The translations under genes and the position numbers were made by a program. A stretch of 64,000 bases of DNA from Nitrospirota bacterium (GTDB lineage Bacteria; Nitrospirota; Nitrospiria; SBBL01; JAADHI01), in the NCBI GenBank assembly GCA_029261135.1, contig JAJDBX010000006.1, positions 128,123-192,122 on the forward strand, given 5' to 3'. Below the pieces are notes generated by a model. The model was not told where the DNA came from. It saw nothing but the letters and a program-made list of their open reading frames with translations, and made no database searches. This document shows, one piece after another, positions 62,352-64,000 of this stretch (position 1 is the stretch's first letter; the number at the start of each line of letters is the position of its first letter).

Positions 62352-62914
62352 AAAAACTGCTCAAACGCGTCTTCTTTGTGGAAATTTTAAAAGCATTGAA
62401 ATTGGTTTTTGCGCACTATTTTGTCAAAGAAGTCACACTTCAATATCCTCATGAAAAGAATATATTTCCCGATACACACCGGGGGGCGCTTTGCCTGCTC
62501 AAGTACGAAAGTGGTGAAGAGCGCTGTGTCGGATGTGACCTTTGTGAAGCCGCCTGCCCCTCAAATTGCATTACAGTGGTCAGTGCGGTTGAAGAAAAAG
62601 ATCATGTCGTGAGGCGTTTTGCAACAGACTTTGACATCGATATTACAAAATGTGTCTTCTGTGGATTTTGTGTCGAAGCCTGTCCGGTGAATGCACTGGG
62701 CATGACGAAAATGTATGAATTTTCAACACCAAACAAAAGAGATCTCATTTTTGACAAAACAAAACTGTATGATGTCGGCGAAAAGTGGTATGGCCAGGCA
62801 AAGGGCTATCTCGTGGCACACAACCAAGAAGGTGAGGATGAAATCGTTAGTGAATACCGCTATCGTTTCCCCTCCTCCCGAAAACCGGAAAACGTCGTAG
62901 AAACTGATGGTTGA
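62348..62914 (+). CDS. nuoI: NADH:quinone oxidoreductase-like subunit I
   Basis: This is the two-[4Fe-4S] ferredoxin-like subunit that feeds NuoB. It has CVGCDLCEAACPSNCI and CVFCGFCVEACPVNAL, both canonical, in 188 residues. The N-terminus has an amphipathic helix for membrane attachment. It overlaps nuoG by ATGA and nuoJ by 8 bases. The gene nuoH, normally between G and I, is missing here. Confidence 0.95.
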   Translation: MKKLLKRVFFVEILKALKLVFAHYFVKEVTLQYPHEKNIFPDTHRGALCLLKYESGEERCVGCDLCEAACPSNCITVVSAVEEKDHVVRRFATDFDIDITKCVFCGFCVEACPVNALGMTKMYEFSTPNKRDLIFDKTKLYDVGEKWYGQAKGYLVAHNQEGEDEIVSEYRYRFPSSRKPENVVETDG

Positions 62915-63416
62915 ACACGCTTTTTTTATTTATTTCGCAACAGTCACAATTCTGTCTTCAATCATGACCATCGGGTTTCGTAGTCCGATCTATTGCACCC
63001 TGGCCCTGCTTTCAACCCTGCTTCATGTCGCAGGACTTTTTGTGCTACTAAATGCAGAGTTTATTGCCGCAATCCAGATCGTCGTTTATGCCGGTGCCGT
63101 TCTGGTGCTTTATCTCTTTGTTTTGATGCTTCTGAATTTAAAAAAACCGGAAGATTTTGTACACAAACAGGTGTGGATCGCCCTTTTTTTTGGTGTCATC
63201 CTCCTGATCGAAATCCTGATCGGTCTCTTCAAATCACCTCTTTTTACAAAAGCGCCCCTTGCAATGACAGAAAGCGTCTCCGAGTTGGGCAATACGGCAG
63301 CCATCGGATTCTCACTCTTTACCAAATACCTGCTCCCCTTTGAAGTGGTTGGCATGATTTTGCTGGGTGCTGTGATTGGCGCAATGGTACTCGCGAAAAA
63401 GGTCCCCACAAACTAA
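62907..63416 (+). CDS. nuoJ: NADH:quinone oxidoreductase-like subunit J
   Basis: The 169-residue membrane subunit has five helices and the family pattern SPIYCTLALLSTLLHVAGLFVLLNAEFIAAIQIVVYAGAVLVLYLFVLMLLN. The C-terminal helix is FEVVGMILLGAVIGAMVLAKK. It lies between nuoI and nuoK. Confidence 0.95.
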   Translation: MVEHAFFIYFATVTILSSIMTIGFRSPIYCTLALLSTLLHVAGLFVLLNAEFIAAIQIVVYAGAVLVLYLFVLMLLNLKKPEDFVHKQVWIALFFGVILLIEILIGLFKSPLFTKAPLAMTESVSELGNTAAIGFSLFTKYLLPFEVVGMILLGAVIGAMVLAKKVPTN

Positions 63417-63441
63417 TGTTGAATATGGACAGACTTAATCA

Positions 63442-63744
63442 ATGATTCCAATAGCGTATTATGTCACCGTTTCCACCATGATGTTTGTCATCGGTTTAGT
63501 CGGTATTCTCATTCGAAAAAATTTTTTAATCATTTTATTTTCTATTGAGTTGATGTTGAATGCCGCCAACATCAACTTAGTTGCTTTTTCAAATCAATAC
63601 GGTGAAATCGATGGACAGGTGATCTCTCTTTTTATCATCACAGTCGCTGCCGCAGAAGCCGCCGTAGGCTTGGCCATTATTATTGTACTTTTTCGTCGAA
63701 AAGCGACTACGAATGTCGATGAATTAAATTTAATGAAATGGTAA
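63442..63744 (+). CDS. nuoK: NADH:quinone oxidoreductase-like subunit K
   Basis: The 100-residue MrpC/NuoK-type subunit has three helices, with FSIELMLNAANINLVAF and the two conserved membrane glutamates (in IELML and AAEAAVGLAI). It lies 25 bases after nuoJ. Confidence 0.95.
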   Translation: MIPIAYYVTVSTMMFVIGLVGILIRKNFLIILFSIELMLNAANINLVAFSNQYGEIDGQVISLFIITVAAAEAAVGLAIIIVLFRRKATTNVDELNLMKW

Positions 63745-63772
63745 CACCTCTTTTAGTTGATGGATTAATTTA

Positions 63773-64000
63773 GTGGAAGCTGTTGAAACGATTAGGCCCT
63801 TTCTGGCTATATTGATCTCCTTGATCGCAGCAGGGTTTATTTTAAAAGCCGATAAAAACCCGAACCTTCGTGAATCCATCACCTTGGGCGCCGGCCTCAT
63901 CAAATTCCTCATTGTCATTTCGATGGCACCTGCTGTACTCGCCGGGGCCACTTTTGAATATACACTTTTTGAATTTGTCCCCGGCTTAGACATCGCTTTT
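63773..64000 (+). CDS. Antiporter-like membrane subunit, MrpD/NuoM type (cut by window end)
   Basis: The first 76 residues are visible from GTG 63,773 to the window end. They form the N-terminal helices of a proton-conducting subunit: RPFLAILISLIAAGFILKADKNPNLRE, then ITLGAGLIKFLIVISMAPAVLAGA, and FEFVPGLDIAF. This opening is like monovalent cation/H+ antiporter subunit D proteins rather than NuoL. It continues the complex I-like operon outside the window. The start codon is weakly supported. Confidence 0.72.
   Translation, partial: MEAVETIRPFLAILISLIAAGFILKADKNPNLRESITLGAGLIKFLIVISMAPAVLAGATFEYTLFEFVPGLDIAF

Noticed and set aside
1-64000. CRISPR arrays, insertion sequences, tRNA or rRNA genes
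   Set aside because: No regularly spaced repeats, transposase-like frames, or cloverleaf/rRNA motifs were recognised by eye; a dedicated tRNA scan would be decisive.

Overview
The window looks like chromosome of a motile, Gram-negative, chemolithoautotrophic bacterium with moderately AT-rich DNA. The Gram-negative call rests on LPS heptose epimerase, HtrA and a lipoprotein. The autotrophic call rests on a five-gene pyruvate/2-oxoacid:ferredoxin oxidoreductase operon of the type used in the reductive TCA cycle, a DabA-type inorganic-carbon uptake operon, and a complex I-like cluster. This combination resembles Nitrospirota or related phyla. That placement is an inference from gene content, not from a phylogenetic marker.

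Layout. (1) 1-8,700, minus strand: chemotaxis operon running mcp-cheY-cheA-cheW-mcp-cheR-cheD, including a soluble chemoreceptor with an N-terminal globin and three PAS domains. (2) 9.0-19.5 kb, minus: flagellar export and regulation operon fliL-M-N-O-P-Q-R-flhB-A-F-G-fliA, with a sigma54 promoter in front of fliL. (3) 19.8-23.3 kb, minus: hook operon fliK-flgD-flgE, with a sigma54 promoter at its head and a strong terminator at its end. (4) 23.5-26.5 kb, plus: hybrid histidine kinase plus a FleQ/FlrA-like sigma54 activator, apparently under sigma70 control. (5) 26.7-37.9 kb, plus: sigma54-driven operon with an exported TPR protein, a FlrB-like kinase, a FlrC-like activator, flgB-flgC-fliE-F-G-H-I-J and a MotE-like protein. 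This gives a readable flagellar hierarchy: sigma70 drives tier 1, tier 1 acts on sigma54 promoters, and FliA (sigma28) serves late genes.

(6) 38.0-45.0 kb is a mixed stretch: a small unassigned ORF, a frameshifted HU-like pseudogene, hldD, a CBS-pair protein, a phytoene/squalene synthase-like gene coupled to a GGR-like flavoprotein, an HtrA protease, and a zinc-ribbon gene coupled to a TDG/Mug-type glycosylase. (7) 45.1-49.1 kb, minus: porE-A-B-G-D behind a clear sigma70 promoter. (8) 49.5-56.2 kb, plus: a variant DAC operon with a NuoL/DabB-like subunit, an extra degenerate NuoM-like subunit, a long DabA with the complete zinc-site spacing, and a PII-like protein. (9) 56.9-64.0 kb, plus: nuoA-B-C-D-G-I-J-K followed by an MrpD-type subunit cut by the window end. 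No nuoE, nuoF or nuoH is present between the genes seen.

The carbon genes fit together as follows (inference): DabA with its membrane partners would concentrate bicarbonate using the ion gradient, the PII-like protein would tune it, and the Por enzyme would fix CO2 onto acetyl-CoA with reduced ferredoxin. The complex I-like machine lacks its NADH module here and could exchange electrons with ferredoxin or another low-potential carrier. No tRNA, rRNA, CRISPR array or insertion sequence was recognised.
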